This document shows positions 59,301-61,516 of a stretch of DNA of 64,000 nt, piece by piece; the stretch's first letter is position 1; the number at the start of each line of letters is the position of its first letter. Where the stretch lies: the NCBI RefSeq assembly GCF_964656455.1, contig NC_135715.1:165136437-165200436 (forward strand), read 5' to 3'. This DNA comes from Halichoerus grypus (Eukaryota; Chordata; Mammalia; Carnivora; Phocidae). The position numbers and the translations under genes are program-made. The notes under the pieces are model-generated. The model did not search any database. It was given only the letters and a program-made list of their open reading frames with translations, and was not told where the DNA came from.

Positions 59301-61516
59301 TCCATGAACAGAAGGTTTGGGTTTTTTTGTGTGTTTGGGATTTTTTGGGGGGGGGCGGGAGTAGGGGCTTTTATTTCTACTCCTTAGTTCATAATTGTAA
59401 ATCAGGAATCATTTCTCATGAATTATGTATTGATTCTAATCCCAGCCTGTTTTCTGAGCTAGTAAAATGCAAATCATGCCTAAAGCATAATGTACACGGA
59501 AATATAAATATTTTCTCAATGTTTGTTTCCAAATGTGTTTCCGTATTAAAGTGTGGGAAGGAAATACATATAAATGGAATGTTTCATTAGAGCAGGGGTT
59601 CCCAGACTTTCTGTAAGGGGCCAGGAGGTACATAGTTTCGACTTCGCAGGTCACAGGATGTTTGCCACAACCTTGTGACTCTGCTGTCTTAGCACAAAAG
59701 CAACTTGTAAACAACATGAAAACTAATGAGTGTGGCTGTCTTCCAATCAAATTTCTTCGCAAAAACAGGAAGTGGGGCCAGATTTGGCCAATGGGCTATA
59801 GCTTGCTGACCCTTGATTTATAGCATAAGCTTCAAAGACAAATCAGTCTTCAAATCTTGCCTCTGTCACTACATTCTAGAAGCCACTGTTTCTTCTTCTA
59901 TTAAACAGGGGTAGTCATAATTCCTACCTCGTATGGTTTTTGTGAGGATCCAGTGAGCTAATATTTGTCACGTGCTTCGAACCACACCTGGCACATTGTA
60001 AGTGCTCAATGCAGAGTAACGAGCCTGCTTTTCTTGCTCTCCTATTACTAATTGTTATATTCGTGCATTTTTGAAAGCCACTGAGATGTGTGTTCTGTAG
60101 GACCTCAGTGGTTAGTCTTAAGAACGTGTCACAAGCCCACGAGCCTGAAGAGACCACATCCCCAAACCCCCACTGCAGCTGTCCCCCCACCTTTCTACTC
60201 ACCCTCACGAGCACTGGGTGGTCTCTGAGTTAAAAACATGTGATGCACACAATTTTAGTGCTGCTCAAAGTGGCATCCATTTATGTACACAGTTGAGGGC
60301 ACCAATGTGAGCAGAAAAGAGAATTTTTTACACAGAAATGGATATATTCACAAAGTCGAGGGGTTTAGGGAAAATACCAAAAGTGGCTTTGTGACTTCTG
60401 GAACAGGACATTCAGTTAGGACTGGAAGTATTTTGCTGTTAGGGGCCCTGTACCTATGTATTAGCATCCTGAAGGATGTGATATTCAAAATAATTCTTGT
60501 ACTAAAGTTAACGTTGCTTACATTGAAAACTTCGAGAGCTAAGGCATTTTCCCCTGTGAGTGGAGAGGATGTGCTGTCCTACGTATCACCTCTGACTCAA
60601 ACAATAAATGGAAACTCCACCTTGTGTTTTCTGTCTTGCTGTCCTTTCTGCTCCCTTTTAAAAATCTATCTCCAAGCCTCAACTTGCAAATGGGAACTTG
60701 AAAGATAGTCTCAATTGAACCTGCAGAATCTTTTTTCCATTTCCCACAGAATTCCCCAGATGAATTTTATGCTTCCTCCCTATCTTGCCTTTGGAACTGC
60801 CTGCCATTGTTTCAACACTGTATGGATCCGTACAGTGAAGAAATGCATCTCTGAGAGCGAAGCTTCAAAAGCAGATCTTTATTAGTAACCTCCTTCTGAC
60901 TTTTAAATGTGTACTGTTTCCACATGGGAGATTAAAAAAAACAAAAACGTAGCCTCCGGACCACTTGGTGTGGGGCTTGAGAGAGCACTTGATTAGAATA
61001 TTTTCCCCTCTTTTCCTGCCCTCATTGGCCAGTCAGGTAGAGCTAATTCTAATGCATCTGTGTTCTTGATGTGCTCTTTTGCTTGTTTGATTCATGATAT
61101 TGGGAAGGAGGAGGAGAAGAAAGATGAGCAGTGCCGGCCGTTGGGGCACATTCGCTTCAAATTCTGTGGAAGGTGAATTTAAAGGAACTTAATTGTCAGC
61201 GGTGCAGAAGCTTTAGACGTAGAGGCAATTCCTCTCCAAGGAGTAGCTCTCCGTAGCATCGGAAGTGCAATTAAGCTAAGTCCATAAAGGCGATTGAAGT
61301 GTTTAGCAATTTTTTTTTTTTTTTATGCAGGGTATTTACTTCCTAAAACCGCTTAACTGCCTTTCCCTTGTGGTAACGACAGTCGTTGGCTCATATGACT
61401 TTCTTCCCATGATCCTTTGTCACAGGTCCTAGTGCCACCAATCTCATAATAGGCTCCATCGCTGGTGCCATCCTGGTAGCAGCTATTGTCCTTGGGGGCA
61501 CAGGATGGGGATTTAA
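7136..61516 (+). CDS. ADAM23: ADAM23 gene, partial: exons from late prodomain to transmembrane span
   Basis: The spliced exons below join without a frame break (73, 77, 66, 72, 164, 85, 91, 49, 100, 72, 90, 81, 51, 64, 106, 120, 169, 112 and 91 nt). They encode a protein that matches my memory of ADAM23 (MDC3) almost residue for residue. ADAM23 is a type I membrane protein of neurons that lacks protease activity; the family literature describes it as a receptor for the secreted synaptic protein LGI1 and an integrin ligand. The order seen is prodomain end, basic cleavage site, metalloprotease-like domain without zinc ligands, disintegrin, Cys-rich, EGF-like, transmembrane. ADAM22 was considered and rejected because the EGF-to-membrane linker and the end of the membrane span (GGTGWGFK) are those of ADAM23. 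The first exons and the last (cytoplasmic) exon are outside the window. Confidence 0.97.
8297..8335. repeat. (TG)n microsatellite, about 19 units
   Basis: Uninterrupted TG dinucleotides lying inside the L1, where related copies have a shorter TG-rich stretch. Probably polymorphic. Confidence 0.97.
8798..8976 (-). mobile_element. Can-SINE nested in the LINE-1
   Basis: T-tail at the left, a purine-rich (CT)n region, and the tRNA-like head ending 'ccacccaggcatccc'. Flanked by 'tcttttgtcctttttt' (8776) and 'tcttctgtccattttt' (8977), an imperfect target-site duplication of L1 sequence. Confidence 0.93.
10954..11030 (+). CDS. ADAM23: ADAM23 coding exon (window exon 2): prodomain end and furin-type cleavage site
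   Basis: Acceptor 'ttttacacag', donor 'gtgagt', phase 1 in and phase 0 out. It reads (S)[19 protein letters not shown] and then RKRAVN. The run KRRRKR followed by AVN fits the proprotein convertase consensus R-X-K/R-R, so cleavage after the last Arg would release the mature N-terminus AVN. I recall one Arg fewer in human, so the basic run may be longer here; this needs an alignment. The intron just upstream ends in an antisense L1 whose truncated edge is only about 80 bp from the acceptor. Confidence 0.96.
12501..12610 (+). mobile_element. Can-SINE, short older form
   Basis: Head 'ggggtgcctggctgactcag', tRNA-like B-box region 'gagttcgagcccca', then an A-rich tail; it lacks the long (CT)n section. 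Flanked by the duplication 'aaataacatgggct' / 'aaataacacaggct'. Confidence 0.92.
12644..12840 (-). mobile_element. Can-SINE
   Basis: T-tail, 'aagattttatttatttatt', purine-rich tract and the head ending 'gagccaccaggtgcccc'. The flanking duplication is not clear. Confidence 0.92.
13067..13132 (+). CDS. ADAM23: ADAM23 coding exon (window exon 3): start of metalloprotease-like domain
   Basis: Acceptor 'ttttattttccacag', donor 'gtaaga', phase 0 at both ends, 22 codons: [20 protein letters not shown] then KT. The block [11 protein letters not shown] is the first beta strand of the reprolysin fold (family pattern KYxELxxVxDH). It directly follows the furin-type site at the end of the previous exon, so it lies at the N-terminus of the mature protein. 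Confidence 0.96.
13741..13934 (-). mobile_element. Can-SINE
   Basis: T-tail to 'ccacccaggcacccc', flanked by 'gagtggaaacttt' and 'gagtagaaacttt', a 13-bp duplication with one mismatch. Confidence 0.94.
14615..14817 (+). mobile_element. Can-SINE, young form
   Basis: Head 'ggggcgcctgggtggctcag', 'gtcctgggatcgagccccac', a (CT)n-rich part and tail '(aaat)n ... aaaaaaaaaaaaa'. The perfect duplication 'aaatatggtgactta' flanks it. Its sequence is the kind seen in arctoid carnivores, supporting the lineage call. Confidence 0.95.
17035..17205 (+). mobile_element. MIR SINE
   Basis: 'cagctgtgtgatcttggata' (core), 'ttctaaaatggtctaataa', 'cacctcatagagttgtgagg' and 'ctgctcaatta' follow the MIR consensus order. 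Confidence 0.8.
17240..18125 (+). mobile_element. LINE-2 (L2) fragment, split by a Can-SINE
   Basis: Two pieces, 17240-17509 and 17698-18125, follow the order of the 3' part of L2: 'cccttccttcttagtctttt', 'gggagtgctcatagcttggt', then after the SINE 'catgactttaaattcatc', 'aataggcatctctaatattt', 'gacctggcagtcatccttta' and 'tcttttacctggactcttgc'. Heavily diverged; assignment from memory of L2. Confidence 0.7.
17510..17697 (+). mobile_element. Can-SINE inserted in an L2 copy
   Basis: Head 'ggggcgcctgggtgtctcag' to tail 'aaataaataaataaaatctt'. The duplication 'atatcatgacttta' flanks it on both sides. Confidence 0.95.
18697..19053 (-). mobile_element. MLT1-type LTR (ERVL-MaLR), solitary
   Basis: On the + strand it is the reverse complement of the MLT1/MST-like LTR: 'cagactgggtggcttatgaa', 'cagaaatttatttctcacca', 'gggcaagggagctctctgga', 'aaaggccccacctcctaata', 'aggatttcaacatatgaatt'. 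Non-coding and decayed; no internal retroviral region adjoins it. Confidence 0.85.
20189..20260 (+). CDS. ADAM23: ADAM23 coding exon (window exon 4): metalloprotease-like domain
   Basis: Acceptor after a C-rich tract ('cccccctccag'), donor 'gtaagt', phase 0 at both ends, 24 codons: [20 protein letters not shown] then LVDS. This is the first helix of the reprolysin-type domain (helix ending in VVNLVDS). The 7 kb intron before it carries four SINEs, a MIR-less unique stretch and no other exon I can find. Confidence 0.96.
20261..22254 (+). other. ADAM23 intron 4-5
   Basis: No repeat I can name and no RNA gene seen. AT-rich with T-runs at 20640-20657. Confidence 0.8.
22255..22418 (+). CDS. ADAM23: ADAM23 coding exon (window exon 5): metalloprotease-like domain core
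   Basis: Acceptor 'gttgtataccctcag', donor 'gtatgt', phase 0 in and phase 2 out. It begins [20 protein letters not shown] and continues through [20 protein letters not shown] to HADAVHLI plus two bases of the next Ser codon. These are the central strands and helix of the reprolysin fold (family pattern VxLVxxExW, then LxxFxxWR). It is the second longest exon in the window. Confidence 0.97.
22419..23326 (+). other. ADAM23 intron 5-6
   Basis: Holds the 26-bp duplication at 23145 and a weak L2/MIR-like end at 23085-23130 ('agtgcttagtaggtgctcg'). Nothing else recognised. Confidence 0.8.
23145..23196. repeat. 26-bp imperfect tandem duplication
   Basis: 'caacataaatttaaaggtat' at 23145 recurs as 'caacataaatctaaaggtat' at 23171, period 26 bp, one difference. 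Intronic, 130 bp before window exon 6. Confidence 0.85.
23327..23411 (+). CDS. ADAM23: ADAM23 coding exon (window exon 6): metalloprotease-like domain
   Basis: Acceptor 'ctttgtctttag', donor 'gtaaat', phase 2 in and phase 0 out. After completing the Ser codon it reads [20 protein letters not shown] and TRGVGVNE. The segment corresponds to the strand before the former active site (family pattern GxAxxGxxCS, here SYFGGVCS). The second residue is Met where I remember Val in human. Confidence 0.97.
23412..24359 (+). other. ADAM23 intron 6-7
   Basis: No recognisable element. The 3' end lacks a strong pyrimidine tract directly before the acceptor. Confidence 0.8.
24360..24450 (+). CDS. ADAM23: ADAM23 coding exon (window exon 7): degenerate zinc-binding region
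   Basis: Reads [20 protein letters not shown] and then [10 protein letters not shown] plus one base; phase 0 in and phase 1 out, donor 'gtatgt'. Active ADAMs carry HExxHxxGxxH here. The aligned residues are Gln (24396-24398), Ser, Leu, Ala, Gln (24408-24410), Asn, Leu, Gly, Ile, Gln, Trp (24426-24428). All three zinc-ligand His and the catalytic Glu are therefore absent, as is known for ADAM23, and the domain cannot be a protease. The acceptor is poor: the ten bases before the exon are 'tgaaaaacag'-like and purine-rich, with pyrimidines only further upstream. Confidence 0.97.
24451..26816 (+). other. ADAM23 intron 7-8
   Basis: A decayed MIR at 26360-26520. The rest, including a GC-richer stretch at 24680-25180, shows nothing I recognise. 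Confidence 0.8.
26360..26520 (-). mobile_element. MIR SINE, decayed
   Basis: Reverse complement of the MIR core: 'ccattttcaaggtggaaaca', 'ctgagacccaagaaatacta', 'agtcacttgcctgcaggact', 'gaactcaggctttt'. Confidence 0.65.
26817..26865 (+). CDS. ADAM23: ADAM23 coding exon (window exon 8): small exon after the pseudo-active site
   Basis: Only 49 nt. Acceptor 'tttcattggactag', donor 'gtaaat', phase 1 in and phase 2 out. It gives [17 protein letters not shown], with three Cys that belong to the C-terminal disulfides of the metalloprotease-like domain (family pattern C-x-C-x(5,8)-C-IM). The Met of CIM is the position of the Met-turn in active relatives. Skipping it would shift the frame. Confidence 0.96.
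26866..29046 (+). other. ADAM23 intron 8-9
   Basis: A C-run at 27471-27480 and the AT-rich tract at 28448-28540; no interspersed repeat recognised. Confidence 0.8.
28448..28540. repeat. AT-rich alternating purine-pyrimidine tract
   Basis: Interrupted TA/TG repeats ('tatatacatatatgtgtata', 'catgtatatacatgtacgtg', 'tgtatatatatatatagtat') with several short palindromes such as 'catgtatatacatg'. Likely length-variable. Confidence 0.9.
29047..29146 (+). CDS. ADAM23: ADAM23 coding exon (window exon 9): end of metalloprotease-like domain
   Basis: Acceptor 'tattttctcag', donor 'gttagt' (T at +3, less usual), phase 2 in and phase 0 out. It reads [20 protein letters not shown] then [13 protein letters not shown]. 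The family pattern FSxCSxxxYxxFLxxGxGxCLxNxP closes the metalloprotease-like domain and leads into the disintegrin domain. Confidence 0.97.
29147..32386 (+). other. ADAM23 intron 9-10
   Basis: No SINE or LINE recognised over 3.2 kb, unusually clean for this locus. The piece 30600-30870 has balanced composition and may be a conserved non-coding element. Confidence 0.75.
32387..32458 (+). CDS. ADAM23: ADAM23 coding exon (window exon 10): start of disintegrin domain
   Basis: Acceptor 'taatctcttttag', donor 'gtaggt', phase 0 at both ends, 24 codons: [20 protein letters not shown] then GLHV. CGNGxVExGEECDCG is the invariant opening of ADAM disintegrin domains and includes calcium-binding residues (Asn, Glu, Glu). 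Leu in GLHV is Phe in human as I remember it. Confidence 0.98.
32787..32896 (+). mobile_element. Can-SINE, short older form
   Basis: Head 'ggggcccctgcctggctcgg', 'gtgagttcaagccccatg', ending in a short A-rich tail. Flanked by an 18-bp duplication 'aaaactagatagagtctt' at 32769 and 32902. Confidence 0.94.
32939..32980. repeat. Perfect 21-bp tandem duplication
   Basis: 'ctgaaggtgagcagcttgct' plus 'a' occurs twice head to tail, with no mismatch. It lies 20 bp beyond the target duplication of the SINE at 32787. Confidence 0.95.
33208..33297 (+). CDS. ADAM23: ADAM23 coding exon (window exon 11): disintegrin domain
   Basis: Acceptor 'tttcctctag', donor 'gtgagt', phase 0 at both ends, 30 codons: [20 protein letters not shown] then [10 protein letters not shown]. 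Eight Cys with the CCKKC and GPCC spacing are typical of ADAM disintegrin domains. NNTS contains overlapping N-glycosylation sequons. The sequence matches ADAM23 as I recall it at every residue. Confidence 0.98.
33298..34568 (+). other. ADAM23 intron 11-12
   Basis: AT-rich, with TATG-type repeats near 33785-33825. No gene or named repeat. The neighbouring 749-bp intron (32459-33207) holds a SINE and the 21-bp duplication. Confidence 0.8.
34569..34649 (+). CDS. ADAM23: ADAM23 coding exon (window exon 12): disintegrin loop, with Glu-to-Ala change
   Basis: Acceptor 'ttttgatttgcag', donor 'gtatga', phase 0 at both ends, 27 codons: [20 protein letters not shown] then CTGDSGQ. This exon is the disintegrin loop that contacts integrins. 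Human ADAM23 has AVNECDITEYC; here codon 34608-34610 is GCG, so the residue before Cys-Asp is Ala. Nearly all ADAMs have an acidic residue at this place. Frame, splice sites and all Cys are intact, so this looks like a substitution and not decay, though a sequencing error or a rare allele cannot be excluded. Confidence 0.97.
35285..35720 (-). mobile_element. LINE-2 (L2) fragment
   Basis: Reverse complement of the L2 3' region: 'tttgctgagcacctgctggg', 'tgccaagcactgctataaat', 'gcacttatggaacttacatt', then a weaker continuation with 'ggaggagtttgcatttaagt'. Confidence 0.72.
35735..36000 (-). mobile_element. Decayed L1M fragment
   Basis: 'gttatccagtggtggatatt', 'taggttgttggcggtttttc', 'aattaatatggcagtgaaca' and 'gattcgctccttaggataaa' recall the antisense of an old L1 ORF2/3' region. 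Confidence 0.55.
36890..37096 (-). mobile_element. Can-SINE
   Basis: T-tail, 'aagattttatttatttattt', purine-rich tract and head ending 'ccacccaggtgccc'. A short duplication 'aaaacattc' / 'aaaacgttc' flanks it. Confidence 0.93.
38491..38677 (-). mobile_element. Can-SINE
   Basis: 'aaaaaaagattttatttatt' to 'ccacccaggcgcccc', flanked by 'agaacagagtaactt' and 'agaacagagtcactt'. Confidence 0.94.
38715..39500 (-). mobile_element. LINE-2 (L2) fragment, longest copy in the window
   Basis: About 780 bp of diverged L2 in reverse complement. The clearest parts are 'gttgggaagccatcgagcag', 'aggagcaacatgatgtgatt', 'aggacactccagtagctgaa', 'ttggaggctgctgcataatt', 'ggcagtggagatggagaaaa' and 'tttactgagaaggcgaagac'. 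Confidence 0.78.
40245..40295 (+). CDS. ADAM23: ADAM23 coding exon (window exon 13): disintegrin to Cys-rich junction
   Basis: A 51-nt exon with phase 0 at both ends, acceptor 'attgtatttttcag', donor 'gtatgc'. It encodes [17 protein letters not shown]. The family pattern CPxxxxxxDGxxC ends the disintegrin domain. Because it is a multiple of three it could be skipped without a frameshift, but that would remove two paired Cys. Confidence 0.97.
41009..41072 (+). CDS. ADAM23: ADAM23 coding exon (window exon 14): Cys-rich domain
   Basis: Acceptor 'gtgtccctgtccccag', donor 'gtaagt', phase 0 in and phase 1 out: [20 protein letters not shown] then T plus one base. GxCYxGxCxTxxxQCxxxWG is the standard opening of the ADAM Cys-rich domain. 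His-Val in HVWGT replaces Tyr-Ile in the human sequence as I remember it. An antisense SINE begins about 100 bp after the donor. Confidence 0.97.
41171..41381 (-). mobile_element. Can-SINE, about 100 bp after an ADAM23 exon
   Basis: T-rich tail, 'aagatttatttatttatttt', purine-rich tract and head ending 'catcacccagacgccc'. Flanked by 'ttggagtgatgtttttt' and 'ttgaagtgatggttttt'. Confidence 0.93.
41810..42016 (-). mobile_element. Can-SINE
   Basis: T-tail, 'atttatttgagagagagaga', head ending 'ccacccaggcgcccc'. Flanking duplication unclear. Confidence 0.92.
42596..42641. repeat. 17-bp direct repeat, 29 bp apart
   Basis: 'ttacaccatggaaattg' at 42596 and again at 42625. It lies 140-185 bp upstream of window exon 15. 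Confidence 0.9.
42781..42886 (+). CDS. ADAM23: ADAM23 coding exon (window exon 15): Cys-rich domain
   Basis: Acceptor 'cttctccaaaag', donor 'gtgagt', phase 1 in and phase 2 out: (K)[20 protein letters not shown] then [14 protein letters not shown] plus two bases of a His codon. It matches the Cys-rich domain pattern CYExLNxxGxxxGNCG. The acceptor ends in A-rich 'caaaag' rather than a clean pyrimidine tract. Confidence 0.97.
44100..44945 (-). mobile_element. Decayed L1M fragment
   Basis: Antisense old L1: 'tttaggttgtttccgtgtgt', 'acctagaagaaaaattgcta', 'ggtcagagggtatgtgtatt', 'tttaatttgcatttccttga' are typical of L1M ORF2/3' sequence. It ends near a (TC)n tract at 44943-44960. Confidence 0.7.
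45000..45510. repeat. Probable ancient interspersed repeat, family not assigned
   Basis: GC-richer than its surroundings. Segments such as 'ccccagcaacttcctagctg' and 'ggggctgggtatgttgctac' resemble a decayed mammalian repeat I cannot name. Overlapping open frames on both strands (up to 95 codons) have no recognisable protein signal. Confidence 0.35.
45637..45756 (+). CDS. ADAM23: ADAM23 coding exon (window exon 16): Cys-rich domain
   Basis: Acceptor 'aacatgctcag', donor 'gtaata', phase 2 in and out: [20 protein letters not shown] then [19 protein letters not shown]. The pattern DVxCGxLxCTN is the conserved core of the Cys-rich domain; NLT is an N-glycosylation sequon. The residues agree throughout with my memory of the human protein. 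Confidence 0.97.
46568..46769 (-). mobile_element. Can-SINE
   Basis: T-tail to 'gagccacccaggatcccc', flanked by 'ctgtatttttctttta' and 'ctgtgtttttctttta'. Confidence 0.93.
47085..47253 (+). CDS. ADAM23: ADAM23 coding exon (window exon 17): Cys-rich end and start of EGF-like domain
   Basis: Longest exon in the window (169 nt). Acceptor 'ctttctcctttcag', donor 'gtaagt', phase 2 in and phase 0 out. It runs [40 protein letters not shown] and [16 protein letters not shown]. The block DGTxCGPxxxCxxxxC closes the Cys-rich domain and CSGHG begins the EGF-like module. NMS is a possible glycosylation site. Confidence 0.97.
48130..48335 (+). mobile_element. MIR SINE, nearly full length
   Basis: 'gccagtatagcttagtgatt' head, 'gggtttgagtcctggctctg', core 'gggtaagtcacttaccctct', 'gtgaggattaaattatatgc' and 'aagcgcttggcatagtcaat' in MIR order. 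Confidence 0.9.
49233..49344 (+). CDS. ADAM23: ADAM23 coding exon (window exon 18): EGF-like domain and juxtamembrane linker
   Basis: Acceptor 'gttcttcacag', donor 'gtttgt', phase 0 in and phase 1 out: [20 protein letters not shown] then [17 protein letters not shown] plus one base. With the preceding CSGHG it forms a six-Cys EGF-like fold. The linker PPKDEGPK leads to the membrane. The donor has T at +3 and +4 and is a poor match to the consensus; this exon is the one that must choose between the two alternative membrane exons. Intron retention would add 22 residues before a stop at 49413. Confidence 0.97.
49902..50137 (-). mobile_element. Can-SINE with expanded T-rich tail
   Basis: Long (TTTA)n-like tail, then purine-rich tract and head ending 'ccacccaggcacccc'. 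Flanked by 'tagaatttta' on both sides. Confidence 0.93.
50155..50310 (-). mobile_element. MIR SINE
   Basis: Reverse-complement MIR core: 'cctcattttgcagatgagaa', 'ggtgacatcctatagtaacc', 'agggctgggaccaggaccca'. Confidence 0.7.
50515..50597. repeat. AT-rich (TTTA)n low-complexity tract
   Basis: About 80 bp built of TTTA and TTTAT units with no other content. Confidence 0.9.
53160..53335 (-). mobile_element. MIR-like SINE, decayed
   Basis: 'gtggccattcagtccagacc', 'gctctgcaaatgagaaaacg' and 'ggacagagccaagaatcaaa' follow the reverse complement of the MIR core. Confidence 0.6.
55505..55709 (-). mobile_element. Can-SINE
   Basis: Preceded by a (TTG)n run that forms part of its tail, then 'aaagattttatttatttgtt', purine-rich tract and head ending 'ccacccaggcgcccc'. 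Flanked by 'ccaatgcccaaat' on both sides. Confidence 0.94.
57217..57307 (+). CDS. ADAM23: ADAM23 alternative transmembrane exon A (beta-type)
   Basis: Acceptor 'ttccctccacacag', donor 'gtaagc', 91 nt, phase 1 in and phase 2 out. Joined to exon 18 it reads (V)[19 protein letters not shown] then [10 protein letters not shown] plus two bases, one hydrophobic span. It has the same length, phases and donor hexamer as exon B at 61426 and 14 of 29 whole codons encode the same residue, so the two come from an exon duplication. ADAM23 isoforms with a different transmembrane segment (beta) and with none (gamma) have been reported in mouse and human brain; I infer this is the beta exon. Confidence 0.9.
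59593..59815. mobile_element. hAT-Charlie-like non-autonomous DNA transposon
   Basis: Begins 'caggggttcccagacttt' and ends 'cttgctgacccttg', decayed inverted ends of a MER-type element. The interior has 'tgtaaggggccaggaggtac', 'gagtgtggctgtcttccaat' and 'ccagatttggccaatgggct'. Exact family not assigned. Confidence 0.75.
59835..60015 (+). mobile_element. MIR SINE
   Basis: 'ttcaaatcttgcctctgtca', 'ttgtgaggatccagtgagct' and 'acctggcacattgtaagtgc' followed by 'tcaatg' match the MIR 3' half. Confidence 0.75.
61426..61516 (+). CDS. ADAM23: ADAM23 transmembrane exon B (canonical, alpha-type)
   Basis: Acceptor 'gatcctttgtcacag', donor 'gtaagc', 91 nt, phase 1 in and phase 2 out: (G)[19 protein letters not shown] then [10 protein letters not shown] plus two bases. 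This is the membrane span of the main ADAM23 protein as I remember it, with small-xxx-small spacing (GSIAG). The cytoplasmic tail exon that follows in the family (beginning NVKKRR) is not found in the remaining 2.5 kb. Confidence 0.97.

Larger units (their letters stand above)
57308..61425 (+). other. Intron between the two alternative transmembrane exons (4.1 kb)
   Basis: Contains a hAT-like element and a MIR. An A-run of about 20 lies at 58835-58854. The segment 61090-61300, just before exon B, has balanced composition unlike the AT-rich flanks and no repeat signature. Confidence 0.8.

Noticed and set aside
60283..60708. A 141-codon frame between the two transmembrane exons
   Set aside because: It lacks a splice context, has no recognisable domain, and lies in ordinary intron sequence; chance is the simplest explanation.
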